Shown: positions 51,068 through 63,440, numbered from the stretch's first letter. The stretch is 64,000 nt of DNA from Helicoverpa zea (GCF_022581195.2 NC_061459.1:6324001-6388000); one strand, 5' to 3'. Numbers and translations are program-made. The notes: generated by a model from the letters alone, not told the origin.

Positions 51068-53669
51068 TCCAGCGGTGAAATGTAAACGAATTCCAATGCC
51101 GGGTCTGAAAGAGAACGTGTCATAGACAATGCACAGCCTCCTTGGAGCGGCTGTTGTGTCGGCATTACTGCAGATACTTTTTTCTTACACGGGTGAATGT
51201 TATTTAAAATACTATTTAAACCGCCAATATAATTCACTAAGAAATCTACCTATAGTATTTTTCTATAAAATAAAAAAGGTCCCATTACTAGAGATAATTT
51301 ATCACGTGTTAACTGTTTGCGTCATTATAACAAGTACCACCGAAAAAGAAAATAAGCTTCAGGTCAACAAAAACAAAATGCAGGTTCGTAATTAGTGTTT
51401 TTATCGTACCTCCCCTTGCGGTTAAGCAGCAAGTAAAATTTTTCACCATAAAATAAAAGAAAATAGGTTTTACGAGTCTGGAAATAAAGTACCTTTTCGT
51501 GTATCTCAACTTATAGACGTTACAGAAAAGCTAAAGTTAATATTATTGTATGGTAATCTCGTTTCCAATTGAAACTGAAACTTTTGAACAAACTTGGGGA
51601 TTACTTGTCTAGTGCGGGGGTATCGCTGTTGTATTCCCACTACAAATCCTGAGCAATGTGTGGGAGGTAGATTCGAAAATTAAATAGTGACGTTAGACAC
51701 TAGTTGTGAAGATAATGTTATTCTTTTCGTGAGTTGAGCATTAGCCGGCGGCGCGGAGACACCGGACAGGCCGGAACCAGCTGCGCCGTTCGCGTGCTGT
51801 TTGCCAATTTATCACTAAGCTGATTATATATAGGATCGTCCTTGTGACGTGCTTTATGACCTTGTTTGCTCTCCTCCCATTGTATCGCACTCCCTTATTT
51901 ACACACCTTTTAAGCCAAGACAAAAATTGGCGGAGAATTTCTCATGTCAACATCCGTTGTCGCCTTTTGTTCTAACACGCGTGTGTTCTTGTTATTATTG
52001 TTTACGTTCGTGATTTTGTTATAAAGTTTTTTTATCCTTCTAGCGAATCTCATTCATTACAAAGTATATAAGTATTTAAAAAATTCAAAGACTTAAAAAC
52101 TCTGTTTTGTTCAACCCCTTTTGTAAGAAAAACAATTTATTAACCTCACAATAGAACTTCTGTTCGTAAGAATTAGCTTTAGCTAATCCTCAAGTCTGAA
52201 TTTACAATTAATATCAAAGTTAATAACACTTCAGCAGCTATACAACAGTTACAAACTTTGGCCCACATACTCAAATAGTCGTAAAGTCCTACACTCAACG
52301 AGAAGTGCTAGAAACTTCAGATGTATCTTCTAGATATGATATACGGACAAAGATCATAACTTGATACATGTAAGTACGATAATTTCAAGCTCTCAAAGAC
52401 TTACCAAAAATTTAACCTAGTTAGCGGAGGCATATTCAAAGATACGTCTTGTTCATTGCACACTGTCAATCATTTATTGATCAGCAGGCTGTTTCTGGTT
52501 ACGTCCTCGTATCCAGAGTGATCAACCATTGAATGCACAAGTGCCACCACCATCTTTTCACAAAACTAGAGACGGGGCAAGGCCACAGATATATAAAAAT
52601 AAAATCGTTTAAATATAAAATGCATAACAGTAAACAAGAGTACAAAAGGCGCGCCACAAATTGTGTTTTCAGTGCTAGGTCTGAGCGCAGGTGGTGTCGC
52701 TCGCCTTAAGCTCTGGCGGACCGCAGCCAAATCCGCATGTGACTTTAATTTAACTTTGCTTCACTGAATATTGTCCTTACATTGAAATTTGAATTATGAG
52801 TTCGAGCTAACGTGACGCTTTATGCAGCTCTAAGTAAGTTTGTGCTTAATCTCCAACAAGTTGGACGTACAAATTGTATGTGGATTAAGTAATGTTACAT
52901 TCTGAATTAGAGGTATAAAGTGAAACATATTGTTGAGGATTTATGACATTATATTGAACTTACTGCTTACAACTGGTACTAAATATGTATATTTTCAAGG
53001 TTATAATTATAACATTCTTACTTATTTTGACTGTTCTCCAATTGCAATATTATCAAAAAATAAATTAATTTACTATAAAACTTTAACCGCCAAAAACTAT
53101 AAAAACTCACAACAATATCGCGAACGAAAGCATACGAAAATATCAAACGCAATAAGGAATTTGCAACGATACACGACGCCCCGTACGGTGTACCCGCGAT
53201 ACCGTCTGCATACGTAACCGAACATACCGCGAATGCTGTTGCGAACGCACCGCACCATAAAGTCATTACACTTGTATTAGCCCAGCTCGGGAACAGTGTT
53301 CGTACCAATTACCGTCAATCACGACTAATTTTCACGGAACAATAGTTTTCTCTAATCTGCATGGTGGAGTAATTAATGAAATTTGAACGGATAACTACTT
53401 GACTAGTTATTCAGTGAAACAACTTAATATGAAGAGTATTTAAATTCAGATGTTATGCTGCCTGCTTGTGATGCGCATGTACAGAAGTTTGATCAAATTG
53501 ATTAAATGCGAGTCATAACCCAGAACTTTACAAGAAGAAATTTACATTGCAGCATAAAATAATGGCAGAAACACAGGTGTCAATGACGGAAAAGTAAAAT
53601 AATGACGTCAAAAGTTTACTGACTATAGATTTTCAATAAGAAGTTAATACCACATTCAAGACGGCTTAC
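51068..53669. other. Non-coding stretch
   Basis: No gene supported beyond a possible 3' untranslated tail of the candidate exon. A GC-rich patch lies at 51743-51795. The opposed frames 51022-51237 and 51129-51395, and 52930-53217 and 53018-53308, have no recognisable domain. Confidence 0.4.
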
Positions 53670-53683
53670 AAAAATTAAGACTT
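53670..53683. repeat. SINE target-site duplication, left copy
   Basis: AAAAATTAAGACTT, repeated exactly at 54082-54095. Confidence 0.85.
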
Positions 53684-54081
53684 CGTCGTCCTCCGAGCCT
53701 TTTTCCCAATCATGTTGAGGTCGGCTTCCGGTCTAACCTGATTCAGCTGAGTACCAGTGCTTTACGAGAAGTGACTGCCTATCTGACCTCCTCAACCCAG
53801 TTACCCGAGCAACCCGATACCCCTTGGTTAGACTGATGTCAGACTTACTGGCTTCTGACTACCCGTAACGACTGCCAAGGATGTTCAATGACAGCCGGGA
53901 CTTACAGTTTAACGTGCCATTCGAAACACAGTCAGTGGTGTCTAAGATATACTTAGAAAGTACATACAAACTTAGAACAGTTGCATTGATACTTACCTGA
54001 CCTGGGATCGAACCCGCGCCCTCATACTTGAGAGGTTGGTCCTTTACCCACTAGGCCACCACGACTTTTCACGACCACGAT
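53684..54081 (-). mobile_element. Full-length tRNA-derived SINE
   Basis: On the minus strand the element opens with a tRNA-like head carrying an A box (TGGCCTAGTGGG) and a B box (GGGTTCGATCCC), the internal RNA polymerase III promoter. The body continues with blocks shared by other fragments in this window (CTCAGCTGAATC, GGTTAGACCGGAAGCCGACC, TCAACATGATTGGGAAAAAG) and a short GACGAAG end. Perfect 14-base target duplications flank it. It encodes no protein and would need a LINE partner for mobility. The length, 398 bases, and intact ends suggest a complete copy. Confidence 0.9.
54000..54060 (-). promoter_or_regulatory. Pol III A and B boxes in the SINE head
   Basis: The minus-strand head reads GGTGGCCTAGTGGGTAAAGG, then CAACCTCTCAAGTATGAGGG and GCGGGTTCGATCCCAGG. 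Box A and box B spacing fits a tRNA-type internal promoter. It is not a tRNA gene, since the acceptor stem and anticodon arm do not fold and the sequence runs on into the SINE body. Confidence 0.8.
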
Positions 54082-54095
54082 AAAAATTAAGACTT
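54082..54095. repeat. SINE target-site duplication, right copy
   Basis: AAAAATTAAGACTT, an exact copy of 53670-53683. Confidence 0.85.
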
Positions 54096-57000
54096 ATTTC
54101 AAATAAAATAAAGGTTTCATTGGCGGAATAATTCGTAAAATAAAATATAAAACACCAGTAAATAAACGAGAGAGGTATTATTTAAAGCTCAACAGATCAC
54201 ATCACAATTTCACACTCGATCCGCAGACCGATTAATTGAGTAACGGATCGCTTCGGCCCGACCCGGGATGCCAGTAACTTGACGTCGCGATATACAGGGA
54301 CCTTTAAAGATTCGAAAATATTAATACCTACATGGGAAGTGGAAATTATTTTTATTTCGAACTTTTATTTTCGACTCGACTCTTCATCTATTAAATTCTG
54401 TAATCAAGTAATTTACTTACTATTTTTTCATCGGCTCAGGCATCATTTGAACGATTGGTAGCAAGCCAATTTATTTTATTTTCTTTTGTGCTTTTATTAG
54501 CTTACTATCGCACTTTCGATCATATCTAAGTGTACCAACAACCACAGTTTTTTTTTGGTTACAAAGTTAAACACATTTCTTGTTGAAAGCAGTTATGATT
54601 CAAGCAAAATTTTAAGGAAAAACAAGAGTTGTATTTATAACTCAGGGTTAATTTTCCGTGAAAAAAAAAATGTAAATATATTTCTCAGAACGAATTATGA
54701 AAGGAAATACCTACGTAGATATTTTGATTATGATAAGAACAAGTGTAGGTACAACAACCTACACAGCATCCTAATTCCGAGAGATCTGTGACGGCCTAAT
54801 TAAATGAAGAAAGAGATAAATGAAAATATGACTTTTATACAGATTTTATTTTTGTGTATCAACAAGATTCTTCCATCCGGTACGAATCCTTAAAAAAATA
54901 TAAGATGTTCTATTTATTAACTTACAAAAAGGCGTCGTCAACTGAACCATAACAAATTAAACGTTGTTAGCTAATTTGTTATTATTATTTTGTAAAATGA
55001 TATTTCTTTATATTTTATCCGAGAATCAAATCCTGAGTACATCAGCTAATTGCATATCGAGTGCGTAGCGGCGGCGTCAGTACCACGATATGCATTATAT
55101 AAAAAGGCACTCAGCTCTCGATTAAAATTATTCGCGTGAACGAAGCTTTTGTTATGCGGACGTTGGCACTAGTTTGCGATACGACACGATCGCAGTCTTG
55201 CACATCCACGCAAAGAACACCCAATGCACCGTGAAATTGCCTATTTTCCACGTGATTTTATTTATTTATTTCATACATCGATGACATTTCCATTCGTTTT
55301 GTTGCGGCTCAATGCATCGGAAAATCGTTACGGAGGTCTCGATGCATCCGAATCATCCAGGTTTGTTCCCCTCCGTGCCCCAGACAGTGCACTCCTTAAT
55401 TTTAATTCTTGAACGTTCTCGAACTTACGCTATGCATTTAAAATGTACGAATACAATGTGTCTACAAGTAGCGCATCCTGTTTAAATTTGTTAAGCCTGC
55501 AGTGCATTGAACGGTGCCACGTAGACAGTAGAGTCCCGTTTGGAATGCAAACGTAGACACATATATATCATTTGCCTCACTCGAAACGGAAACTGATTCA
55601 TTTCCGATGCATGGTTGAAGCTCTTTGTGGAGTTCGTCGGCTGCGAATTGCTCACGTTTTCAACATTTGATTGCGACATCAATACCTTTGAAATGTTGTT
55701 GATTGTAAATTACCGCGCTTACGCTAAACCGGGAACTGTACAGCAAAAATAACGATAAATCTCCTTGTAAGCGAAGTGCAAACAAGTTTAAACATACAAT
55801 AGTAAGTAGGTAAGTATTTCCCGCGGGGTAACGTTGGAAGGTGTGCCGACTTCTGGAGTCTGCCGAGCCTTAAAACTAAGCAGACGCTGACTGGCATCTC
55901 CCGCGCGAGCACTTTCCTACTTCACGTAGCAATCGCGTCTGCAAAATGCAACAATGCATAAGAATTCAATCTCACATTTGTTTCGATATACTTACTCGTG
56001 TACCGTCAACAAAATAAATTATTTTCAGTCTTAAATCTTGTTGGACTAAGTGGAAAACGACAAAATACTATATTACATTAATACTGTTTATTATATAATA
56101 TATTTATCAGTTATTGTATAATTCCCAAGATGTAGCACGGTGATCTGCTGAAATTATTTCAAAGTTGGGTAATTCATAGATTGAGCAGGAAGCGCGCGTA
56201 GCCTCAGGTGTTGTTTTCGACACTAAAGTTGCTCTAAGCCGCACTGAGCTGTACTTAGTGTCCATGCAGGCTTGCGAGCTCACTTAATATTATCTCTGTT
56301 ACCGAAGTTACAAAGCAATCATTATAGTTTCCTGAATATAACGAACCTTGTCGCATGAGCAATGCTAATAACTTGCACGACTATAAATGCTGGAGCTTAC
56401 CATGCATTACTAATAAAACATAGGTAGGAACTCATGCTATTTCCAATTTCTATATTCGTAAAAGCAAAATATCGTATGCAATATATTATTTCAAATAAAC
56501 GGGGGCGTACTCCGTGAGGCTGAAGTTTGTTGAGTAGCATTAAAAGATTAAAAGTCGACAGTTCGCTCAAGCTGTATCGAATCGAAACTGGAAACGATCT
56601 CTCGACTCGACTGTAACATATATTTGCGATGCAGGCGGCGCGTCCGTGGCGAACTTCGCCTGGCGAATGCAAAAATTTAAATTAAAAACATAAATCAGCC
56701 GTGTATCGAGTAACTTTCGAGATTGGTGTATACTTCGAATGCACGTTTCACTACACGTATTATGATATTAACTGTGTTGATTTTTAATTAAACTGAGCAT
56801 TCAATAAATATGAAGTCGGTAATTATAGCTGGTTCGTGACAATCGAAGCAAAACGTCCGGAGGTACTTGAGTGGGACGAATCTTAGTATCAGGAAAAGGT
56901 TCTATCGCCAATTATTACAGAAAATACTCTGTTGAAGATTTTTACTCCTCAGTATTTTTGAATTAATTGCTTTGAAATTATTATGAGTATCAAAATCTCA

Positions 57001-58181
57001 TAATCCTAATTAAGAGAACTTTAGCCAGCTCAAATTAGAAATTTTAATCTTTTGTAAATCCTTCTCCCGTGAGCCCGTGGTGTTTATGAAGTCGGTTTTT
57101 TTAGGGTTTGGCGTTAAAAGTATTTTTAATAAAATGTGATGTTATTTTTATTTTGTCATATCTTGGTAAGACTGGGGGAACCGGGGCGGCTGAGCTTACA
57201 CTACCCAATTAGTGGATTAGAGCTTTGAGTAGGAGTGCTTCACGAATACTAAGTTCAACCCCTACTACCTATATGTTCTAGCTTTTTGCACAATAGTATT
57301 TATAACTATGTAACTATAATTTAAGTAAGTATATAGGTAAAAAAAAAGGTAATTCAAGTAAAGGTTGAATAAACAATGTGACAGGATGAATAAGCAGCAG
57401 CTCGTAATTTAAACGTTGTGCACTTCGACGCTCTACAAAGCAACAAACAAATAATCGTATTGAAACAACTGACAGACAAAGTTTACGGTGCAAGCACCTC
57501 GCACTCGGTACATAGGTACTTAAAAACAAACAATAGCGGGTGTCAAACATCGCACCACGTCAAGGAAAAACCGTTTTGTTTCAAAAGAATAACGCTTTTC
57601 CGCTCCATTGGCTCACTCATTTCATTTCCATTGATTCGCTTGAGGAAAACAGGATAAAAGTAAGATAAAAATTGAATGTAACAAAACAAAATGATTTACT
57701 TAACAGATCTTTGGTTTAAATTCTAAGGAAAATCTCCGTCTTATTTCTTTTGGGGTAGCCCGTGATATTATATATTTTGTATTAGGAAATATGAATTAAG
57801 TAGATAAATAAGTATTATATAGGATCACTAAAAGGATTTTTTGTACAGGAATGAAGTATTTATAGAACTTCCAATTCGAAAAGTTTTTGTTTAAAATACT
57901 TGAAATACGATGGTACTTGTTATATTGACCTTTATCAAAACTACGTACAAAATGTTTAACGGTCACTCCTTACGAAGAAAACCGTATCCAATATATCGAG
58001 AGCAATACTTGGAAGTTTCCCACCTAGTTCAGTTTCCAATCTCCCACGTATCTAAGATAAATCATTCTTCCATTTACCTTCCGAGGTCGACAAACTGGGA
58101 ATAAAATCGCTCAAGTTATAACAAGGAGTAGTGTTCATTTAGTGAATAGTGCAGACTTAATTAGACTCCGTGTGATTGCAG
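54096..58181. other. Non-coding flank upstream of the CARP exon
   Basis: AT-rich with several CG-richer patches (54200-54290, 55055-55200, 56600-56660). Short frames (55224-55412, 55491-55682, 57314-57550, 57418-57657) have no recognisable domain. This interval could hold the 5' end or intron of the CARP gene, but I found no signal-peptide exon. Confidence 0.45.
55098..55105 (+). promoter_or_regulatory. Weak candidate TATA box
   Basis: TATATAAAAAGG at 55096-55107 is a good TATA match in a locally CG-rich setting. Just upstream, TGCATATCG (55051-55059) and CGATATGCA (55086-55094) form a perfect 9-base inverted repeat. No convincing initiator sits 25-30 bases downstream. It is 3 kb upstream of the CARP exon and on the same strand. 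Confidence 0.2.
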
Positions 58182-58232
58182 CCGTGAGCGGCGTCAGCTG
58201 GGAGGAATGGTGGACCTACGACGGCATTTCAG
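58182..58232 (+). CDS. CA10: Carbonic anhydrase-related protein 10, N-terminal coding exon
   Basis: The exon encodes (A)VSGVSWEEWWTYDGIS(G), which I recognise as the start of the mature insect carbonic anhydrase-related protein 10/11 homologue; the next residues of the family begin the carbonic-anhydrase fold. These secreted proteins lack full zinc-binding histidines and are catalytically inactive; the vertebrate homologues CA10 and CA11 are neuronal neurexin ligands. The acceptor is GATTGCAG and the donor is TTTCAG followed by GTGAGA. The exon is 51 bases, enters in phase 1 and leaves in phase 1, so it is frame-neutral. The acceptor has a poor pyrimidine tract, so the exact start is slightly uncertain. 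The upstream signal-peptide exon and the downstream exons were not found here. Confidence 0.82.
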
Positions 58233-58618
58233 GTGAGACCCATTTATTGTTCATGTCATTGTTAAATTTTATCGCGTTATTTAATATTTATGAATCGTTT
58301 GCGAGCACTATTTGTATGCGGGTCTAGAAATGAATAAAACGGCGCTGTGCATTTTTAGTGTTAGTTGCAGACGGGTGGATGTTTTTGGGAAAAATGTGAC
58401 GTTTATTTTTCTTTTGTTTCTATCTCCTGTTTTTATGAACGCCTGTATTTTTAAGGCAAAGGAGGTAATCAAAATGTTTACTTTTCTTCAAACGGGCACG
58501 ATATTTTATTTTTATTTGCGTTTGAGATGAGATACAAGAACGAGTTTATATGAAATGCAAAATAAATCCAAAACTAGGTGACTGACAAATATCACGTTTA
58601 ATACATTTGGTTTATATA
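58233..58618. other. Intron sequence, start of CARP intron
   Basis: Begins at the GTGAGA donor. AT-rich. The frames running through it (to 58327, and 58312-58530) are read-through of intron sequence. Confidence 0.6.
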
Positions 58619-59000
58619 CAAGCTGTTGATTTGCATCCGTGCCATATTCAAGGAGGTAATTATGCTAATGATTCTCGACCCAAATCAATAAAAAAATTGG
58701 TACGTAATTTTTTTTCTTTAATTTTTTTTTCGGAATTCCGTAAATGTCATCTAGCCTTATTTAATTTGGCGCGTATGTTACTGGCGTTAAAACCGTGCTG
58801 CACCCTCACACAAAGCATACGCAACGATCACTCATAAATTTCATTCATAAAATTGGATTACTTCGGAAATACCACGGCATTACAATGACAAAAAAAGCAG
58901 TGCATATTAGTTATTTCCCGTCTACTGTAATTCCAATCGATTATTTACGTATTGTATGTCCTCCTCCTGAACTATGGCACAAATGCAAATCAACACCTTG
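58619..59000 (+). mobile_element. MITE copy 2 (TA-flanked, about 45-base TIRs)
   Basis: Starts CAAGCTGTTGATTTGCATCC and ends GCAAATCAACACCTTG, with TA on both sides. It is in the same orientation as the copy at 39857-40249 and about 96% identical to it. It sits about 390 bases inside the CARP intron. The plus frames 58607-58837 and 58795-59154 are accidental frames across it. Confidence 0.85.
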
Positions 59001-61980
59001 TATTTCTAACCAAAGACTAAAAACAAAGTATTATAAAACAAATTCGATGAATACACCTTCCACGCATTTTATTATAATAATTATAATCGTTCAGCTGTTC
59101 GCGATTAAACCTACAATACATATTCCCAATTGTATAATTTATCTTATTACATGATCATTTTGCATTTTAAATAAAGGTCATTGTAGGCCTGAAGGCAAAT
59201 GATTATAACTGTTGATTGTTAAATACAAATGTAATAATTCCCCTTCCTTCTTAGTTCAAATACCGGTCGATACCTTCAACATCGCTGGTTCGATTACTGA
59301 TTGTTGTCTTTGTAAAAATCCGATGCTTTTTAAGTCGTCCTTCCTTTAGGCTTCTTCTATTAATCAACAATTGACTAATTGGTAATTATTATTATACGCT
59401 AAGAAACTTCATAACCTGTTATTATTTTTAAACTTCCACAGCCTATAGCAATATAAGTCAGTGAAAACTCAAAGGTAGTAAGTGTCTATTACACCATTTA
59501 CCAAGAAAAGTATCTACATCACACAGAGTATCACCCAATTCATTGACCTACCGCAAAACATTTGTCCCGTGCGCCGTATCAATTTTTCTGTGCCGATAAC
59601 ATTTTTGCTGGTTTACGTGACACGAAATTCATACGGGCGATTTATCTTGTATTCATATTACGTCATTCGCAAAATTGTGAGGTGTGTTATCGTGAACGCG
59701 AACTGATATTTTCCTGATAACTTCCGTGCATTTTATGATCGCCTAATATTTTTTCTTTGAGTGGCGTCTCGGATTTGTGAGGAATTGAATTTCAGTTAGG
59801 TTAATATTTTGTGTAAAACTTTATTTATAGTGGTTTTGGAATTTTGATTTATGAATTACACAGGTGTACCTACGGCGTTAGGATTAGGTACATTGATCCT
59901 TTTCAAAGGCTGATATACTATAGATCTATAGCTAGTAATAGCCAAATACACCCGCTAATTTGGAGCGCCACACACATTTCATTTAATTGCTTAATAATAA
60001 ACATGCTGCTTCCATGAAATTTTCAGTTAGATGAGCTTCAAAGAAACGTCTGCAGCAATGCCAGTTTCAATCTATGGCAGCTTCTATGGCGATCACGATA
60101 ATTATTATATATATCAAAGTATCACAAGAACTTCCTATTTTTTCTTTTTCATTGGAAGTATGTTCTTTTTTTGTAAGAACAATTGTCGGCATGCGTAGCA
60201 GCTCCTTTCAGCTCATTCATTCAATCCGCTGATAGACGAACTAATCAACTAGCGGTTCAGTAAATGCATTAAAAATGTATCGAGACACGTCGGGCCTTGT
60301 CCAGACTTGGTGGACTGAAGTTGCGTGCAGCCACAACAATGGAGTACTCATCCAATATTCAGAGACATCGGTAATCAACAAACATGTGCTATCGTAAACA
60401 GATCATCTAAAGATGAACTTGTATCGAGTGGTCTCTGTCTACTGCTAATCTGTGTCGGTATTCAGTAAACTAGTAGTTAGGTAGGTAGGTACTTGAGTAA
60501 GCGAACTGTGATACGGGTCGGTAAGAAAACTCTTGTTGTGGTCGAAATTACGAACGATAGGTGTGTGATTCGTGACAAGACCTTTTGTGTCTAAATATTG
60601 GTATTTTGATGATATTTTTACTGCGGGTTTCGCTGACGACAAAAAATATAAAAACCTTTCAGTTAAAAATACCGAAAAATGATTATACTGTCTCGTGGGA
60701 TTTTGAACAATCTTATTAATTCTGGGAAATATTAATAAAATCCTCAAAATAATGTAAAGGATTTATTGTATTCAAAAAAGACTGAAGTGGTACGCTATAG
60801 AGATAATACCTACCTATATAGCAACGTTATAATCGGAAACCAGCCATAATACTTTTACACAAAAATCAGTTAAAGGCGTAGGTTTGAAATTAAGCAGAAG
60901 TTTTTCAATCTCTTGCTATCTTAATAATATGAATTCCAAAAATATATTAAAAAAAGAGAACAAAAGCAGTTACATTTTTATTTACTGAAGTCAATGAAAA
61001 AATAAAGACATTACCCAAAGTTTATCATGCCGCTTACAGTGCCAAAAACAATAAAAAAAATGCATGCATTAACAGAAAGTTCACTTAACGCGTGGCCATA
61101 AAGTGGGCGTGACCACAACGGCTGCGCCGGCTTACTCATGCAATTTTCAAGGTCATAAATAATAAAACCGTGAATACGATCCAAAGCACTTTGGCTACTT
61201 TCACGCCACACCCCGCCAATATTGAAATACCTTGGGAAAATAAATGTTTGCGGTTTTTCGTAATCCCTGTAAAGTGCAAAATAGTTTTAAGTACTTACGT
61301 CAGTAATTCTGCTGTTCTTTTTTTAGACTTTAAAAAGTAGCACATTAATACTTGAACAATAAACGAGTATTTCCTGAAAAAAAAACTAATAAGTTCTTAA
61401 TAATATAATTTGCCATCCATACATATCTCAAACTCACCTCTTATTTTAACAGCAATCACAAAATTCGTGAACTTTTTCCCAACTATTCCAAAAATCAGTC
61501 TTTAGTAATTTCGGTTCAGGTGCTAATGATATTCCCCGATTTCCTCGAACGGGGCACAGGTGGACAAGCAGCTTAAGCCTGGAGCAGGCTCGAGCCTCGG
61601 CTTACAGAGCTACTGGAAGCGACACGATACGGAACTACTGTTGATTATTTACGGACACTCTAAAAGCTATGTCTGCGAGTGTTGCTTTGAAGTTTTGAGG
61701 ATTGGACTTTGGTTTTACAAGGAATTTGTTATGGGGATACTTTGGGATTTTAGTAATGATCTACTCTTTAATATCCGTGGAATATTATGGTAATGTAACT
61801 CATTAATATCCGTGGAATCTTATTACTAAGTAAAAAGGATCTACTCATAGTTACATATTTGCATACAAATTTTTGAATTATATGAGATTTTTTTTATAAT
61901 TTTAGAAATGCGATAGTTATTAGGGACTATAACAGTAAATGTTTCCATCAAAATACACGTGGGACCGAAAATATTAATAC
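59001..61980. other. Probable CARP intron, nothing recognised
   Basis: AT-rich. A GTAGGTAGGTAC tract occurs at 60480. At 61518 TTTCGGTTCAG precedes a short frame (VLMIFPDFLERGTGGQAA, then stop), which I do not regard as an exon. No sequence resembling the next CARP exon was found. Confidence 0.45.
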
Positions 61981-62213
61981 CTATAGTTCGGCCATTCAGA
62001 GAATGCGTTCCTGACACGTCGCGATTGAACTGACGACGTAACTACATTCATTGATTATTGATATAATAATGTTGTTTTAATGCTCCTCAATTGTTAAAAC
62101 GGTAAACAACCAGCAAAAATATTTTTATCGTAACTGCAACGCCATTGCAAAGTTACGTCGTCAGTTCAATCGCGACGTGTCAGGAACGCATTCTCTGAAT
62201 GGCCGAACTATAG
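61981..62213. mobile_element. MITE with 63-base perfect inverted repeats
   Basis: The arms 61981-62043 and 62151-62213 are exact reverse complements over 63 bases (starting CTATAGTTCGGCCATTCAGA). The 107-base centre is AT-rich and non-coding. The perfect match indicates a young or gene-converted copy. TATA abuts the GTTCGG core on both sides, so the target duplication could be TA or TATA; the two cannot be separated because CTATAG is itself self-complementary. Superfamily undetermined. Confidence 0.9.
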
Positions 62214-62771
62214 TAAAAACTGTTTTTCATTCAGCGAGTGTTATGTAACCTGAAATAGTGCGGCTGACATTGTTAGTGCAGCTGTTATTTTTTAGACTAA
62301 TCAAAAATGTTTCCAACGAAAGAGATGTTTCCTAGAGCTTAAAACTAACGAAGAAAAGTACTTTGAGAATGAATGAGTACAATAATGTGCATGAAAAAAT
62401 TGAAATAACTTTTGTAACATACATTTAATATTCGCATCGTGCACTGAACATTTACAATACAGCCTTTGTCATTTGGATAATTAACACAGTTCCATCTGAT
62501 ACCGACCGACAGTGGACATTCAGTAAATATGCTCAAATAGGTAGATAGCAACTCTTTTGTTAATTTTGTTACAAATATAATTAGGTCCACTCATTCACAG
62601 CAGGTGTAAATTATTTATTTTAAATTCATATTGCCGCTATTGTAGGGGCACAATTTTTGGAACAGGCTTTGAATTTCTGAATCAAAAAATATTCGTAAAA
62701 AATATTTCCCGTTAACCAGAATTCTGCGAAGGTGAATCACATAAAAACCAAAGTAAGCTTACAGTTAAAGC
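62214..62771. other. Non-coding, nothing recognised
   Basis: AT-rich; the minus frame 62345-62590 has no recognisable domain. Confidence 0.45.
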
Positions 62772-63063
62772 CTTTATATTAGGGAATGCAATCCCGACTC
62801 GAGATTGCAAATTCGGGATCCCGCGGGATTAGAAATATCAATCCCGCGGGATCCCGGAATTTTCGGGATCCCGTCTAATTAAAAAAAAAAATGAATTCAG
62901 ATGACTGAAAAAGCTAATAACTGCTTGTTTGTGATAGTGAGGTTAATTAAAATAACATTTTACTCGAAAGAAAATAAAAACCTTTATTCTTTAATCTTTC
63001 CGACTAAATAATCAGGTTGTAAGGAAATTAACGTAGGTAAATTAGGTAATCAAAACAATAAGC

Positions 63064-63420
63064 TTATTTCAATTGAATTAGGAAAAAGAGTGATTTTGAA
63101 AAAGACTCCTTAAAAAACAAAGGGTAGGTATTAATAGTTTCATCTGCTAAACGGTATCTAATGTTTGTTGCAATGTACACCGCTGCTGAGAATGCCCTCC
63201 TCTCCGAATCAACGCTCGCGCTGGTTGGCAACAGCGTGGCGAAGCAATTATATGCAAACTGCAAAAATCGCCCCCTTGTTCCTCCACACTCGAACAAATC
63301 CATTTCTTTTTTAATGGTAGATTCTAATTTGTCTAGGTTCGTGGCCGTGGATATACGTGCAAAAGGACTTTTAGAAGCTCGCAGAGTTTCTTCTAATTCC
63401 TCTTGAAGTGTTGTGTGTGT
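63064..63420 (-). pseudogene. hAT transposase C-terminal dimerisation domain fragment
   Basis: The open minus-strand frame runs from about 63420 (QEELEETLRASKSPFARI) through KKEMDLFECGGTRGRFLQFA, LLPTSASVDSERRAFSAA and NIRYRLADETIN to a stop at 63064. The PTS..SER.FSAA..I....R.RL.DETIN pattern is the hallmark of the hAT family C-terminal dimerisation domain. The catalytic and BED-finger regions are absent. It has no start codon of its own apart from an internal methionine, so it is a fragment. One departure from the usual form is SERRAFSAAV where SER-x-FSAAG is typical. Confidence 0.9.
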
Positions 63421-63440
63421 GTGGTTGTGTGTGTGTTGCG
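63410..63440. repeat. TG-rich microsatellite
   Basis: An imperfect (TG)n tract, TGTTGTGTGTGTGTGGTTGT and onward, lies inside the hAT element at the upstream edge of the transposase fragment. It may mark the internal deletion point. Confidence 0.6.

Noticed and set aside
54000..54066. tRNA-like sequence on the minus strand
   Set aside because: It has A and B boxes but no acceptor stem, and runs on into the SINE body; it is the SINE head, not a tRNA gene.
58607..59154. Two overlapping plus-strand frames of 76 and 119 codons
   Set aside because: They lie mostly across the MITE copy at 58619-59000; its near-identical copy at 39857 does not keep the frames open.
60478..60495. GTAGGTAGGTAC tract as a telomere-like repeat
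   Set aside because: Insect telomeres are TTAGG; this is a short common lepidopteran motif.
61518..61575. Acceptor-like TTTCGGTTCAG followed by an 18-codon frame ending in a stop
   Set aside because: Weak pyrimidine tract and no recognisable peptide; it would place a stop inside the CARP gene.
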